A stretch of DNA of 64,000 nucleotides, taken from positions 277,731 to 341,730 of the forward strand of contig SCUJ01000011.1 in the NCBI GenBank assembly GCA_004297165.1. The letters run 5' to 3'. Both the position numbers and the translations under genes were made by a program. Of the stretch, positions 63,354 through 64,000 are shown one piece after another. Under the pieces are notes generated by a model. The model did no database searches. It was not told the origin of the DNA and saw only the letters and a list, made by a program, of their open reading frames with translations. Position 1 is the first letter of the stretch. Each line of letters begins with the position of its first letter. This DNA is from Gammaproteobacteria bacterium (lineage in GTDB: Bacteria > Pseudomonadota > Gammaproteobacteria > Eutrophobiales > Eutrophobiaceae).

Positions 63354-63397
63354 CATTCCCGATGTGCCGCACCCCCAACCCTGTCTGAGCGAAGGTA

Positions 63398-63483
63398 TCG
63401 TGGACGTCCGCGTCCTCGATCACTTCGTCATCGGCGACGTGGACTCCATCTCCTTCGCGGATCGGGGGTTTTTGTAAGGGGGC
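63398..63483 (+). pseudogene. second copy of the radC 3' end (direct repeat B)
   Basis: Encodes [18 protein letters not shown] then FADRGFL and TAA, against [16 protein letters not shown] in radC. There is no upstream radC sequence. The six differences from copy A fall in codons as conservative or moderate changes, which looks more like a diverged radC allele than a fresh duplication. Flanks ParDE on the right. Confidence 0.8.
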
Positions 63484-63572
63484 AGTTTTCTATTGCGCCT
63501 AACGTATGAATTCACCGGCCTGAGCAGTTACTTGCGCAGGTCCGGTGGAATGATGAGTTGGCAGTCATAGCA

Positions 63573-63794
63573 TTACCTATCACGTATGAATGCATCAACT
63601 TCCGATGCGGTAGGACGTTCTTCTTCGAGTTGCTCTTGCATGCCTTGAATTGGCGAGTCAGGTCGGAGAGATGGCATTTCAAACTGCGCGCCATCCAGAT
63701 ACCGCAGGAGCCCCCGACATAACTCGATCACATTGACCCATCGATCAAGCAAGTGCAAGAACGCAGCAAGTTCGGTAGTTTCGATGTTTATCAT
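63573..63794 (-). CDS. hypothetical small protein
   Basis: A 73-residue frame starting at ATG 63794 (MINIETTELAAFLHLLDRW), with a hydrophobic helical N-terminal half and an acidic C-terminus (QEQLEEERPTASEVDAFIRDR). GAGGT lies just upstream. I recognise no family; the longer frame to 63845 adds nothing. It lies between the radC scrap and an IS element, so it may be mobile-element cargo or a remnant. Confidence 0.4.
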   Translation of the reverse strand: MINIETTELAAFLHLLDRWVNVIELCRGLLRYLDGAQFEMPSLRPDSPIQGMQEQLEEERPTASEVDAFIRDR

Positions 63795-63886
63795 GTCACC
63801 TCGACGAGGGTGGTTCGCAGGTGAGTATTTGAATATGATCTTCAACGTATCCGTCGTATTGGCGCGATTGAACCGGCGGACGGGTT

Positions 63887-64000
63887 CTACCCCGTTTTCA
63901 CGGACGGTTGAGTTAAGAGTAAATCCTTGTTGTTGAGCATTTCAAGTCGACGTCGTTTCACGGGGTTGTAGAAACGCTCGATGTAGTCAAAGATATCGGC
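63887..64000 (-). mobile_element. IS3-family transposase OrfB, C-terminal end (runs off the right edge)
   Basis: Minus-strand frame from the window edge reads ADIFDYIERFYNPVKRRRLE then MLNNKDLLLTQPSVKTG and TAG at 63889-63887. DIFDYIERFYNP is the C-terminal signature of IS3-family DDE transposases, and a QPSVxxG ending is found in several groups. Beyond the stop, TGAACCGG at 63869 may be the terminal inverted repeat. The rest of the element is outside the window. Confidence 0.8.

Overview
The window reads as chromosome of a GC-rich gammaproteobacterium. The evidence is gene order: coaBC-dut-algC-argB-slmA-pyrE-xthA, gshB-tonB-yqgE-ruvX-pyrR-pyrB-pyrC', pilU-pilT-yggS-proC-yggT and kdsD-kdsC-lptC-lptA-lptB-rpoN-hpf-hprK-rapZ-ptsH all resemble pseudomonad or purple-sulfur-type gammaproteobacteria. 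I cannot name the genus.

Layout. 0-5.2 kb: an ELM1-family partial gene, zinc-finger protein and ilvE; a rhodanese; then hisA-hisI-hisE-tatA-tatB-tatC. 5.3-6.85 kb: an AT-richer degenerate integron (integrase C-terminal scrap, attI-like leader, secreted-protein cassette, attC, BrnT/antitoxin cassette, attC-like end). 6.9-20.5 kb: polA, LOG protein, the HprK/RapZ/NPr phosphorelay genes, hpf, rpoN, LPS transport (lptBAC) and Kdo genes, and the murein-recycling pair amgK-murU. 20.6-25.2 kb: haem genes hemC-hemD-hemX-hemY-hemG. 25.3-32 kb: gshB, tonB, yqgE, ruvX and a pyrimidine operon with an inactive dihydroorotase. 32-38 kb: three PilT-type ATPases, then yggS-proC-yggT-yggU. 38-39.4 kb: a second degenerate integron in opposite orientation (attC, HicAB cassette, membrane-protein cassette, attI-like leader, integrase N-terminal remnant). 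39.5-48.4 kb: DUF4426, xthA, pyrE, slmA, argB, algC, dut, coaBC.

48.5-62 kb is the most unusual coding block: one apparent operon of an NTF2-like secreted protein, a membrane VWA/amidotransferase-like protein, a caspase-fold protein lacking its catalytic cysteine, a TPR metallopeptidase with a His-rich insert, a MoxR AAA+ ATPase, a DUF58 protein, a BatA-like VWA protein and a very large coiled-coil DUF4175-like protein. It separates coaBC from radC, which are normally neighbours. After radC a ParDE module is flanked by a second copy of the radC 3' end, and the window closes in an IS3-family transposase.

The two integron remnants share an 82-bp inverted leader repeat 33 kb apart, and a small mobile repeat family (about 147 bp, TAACAGGC ends) occurs three times, twice supplying stop codons of flanking genes. 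No tRNA, rRNA or CRISPR array was seen, and no convincing intrinsic terminator with a U-tract.
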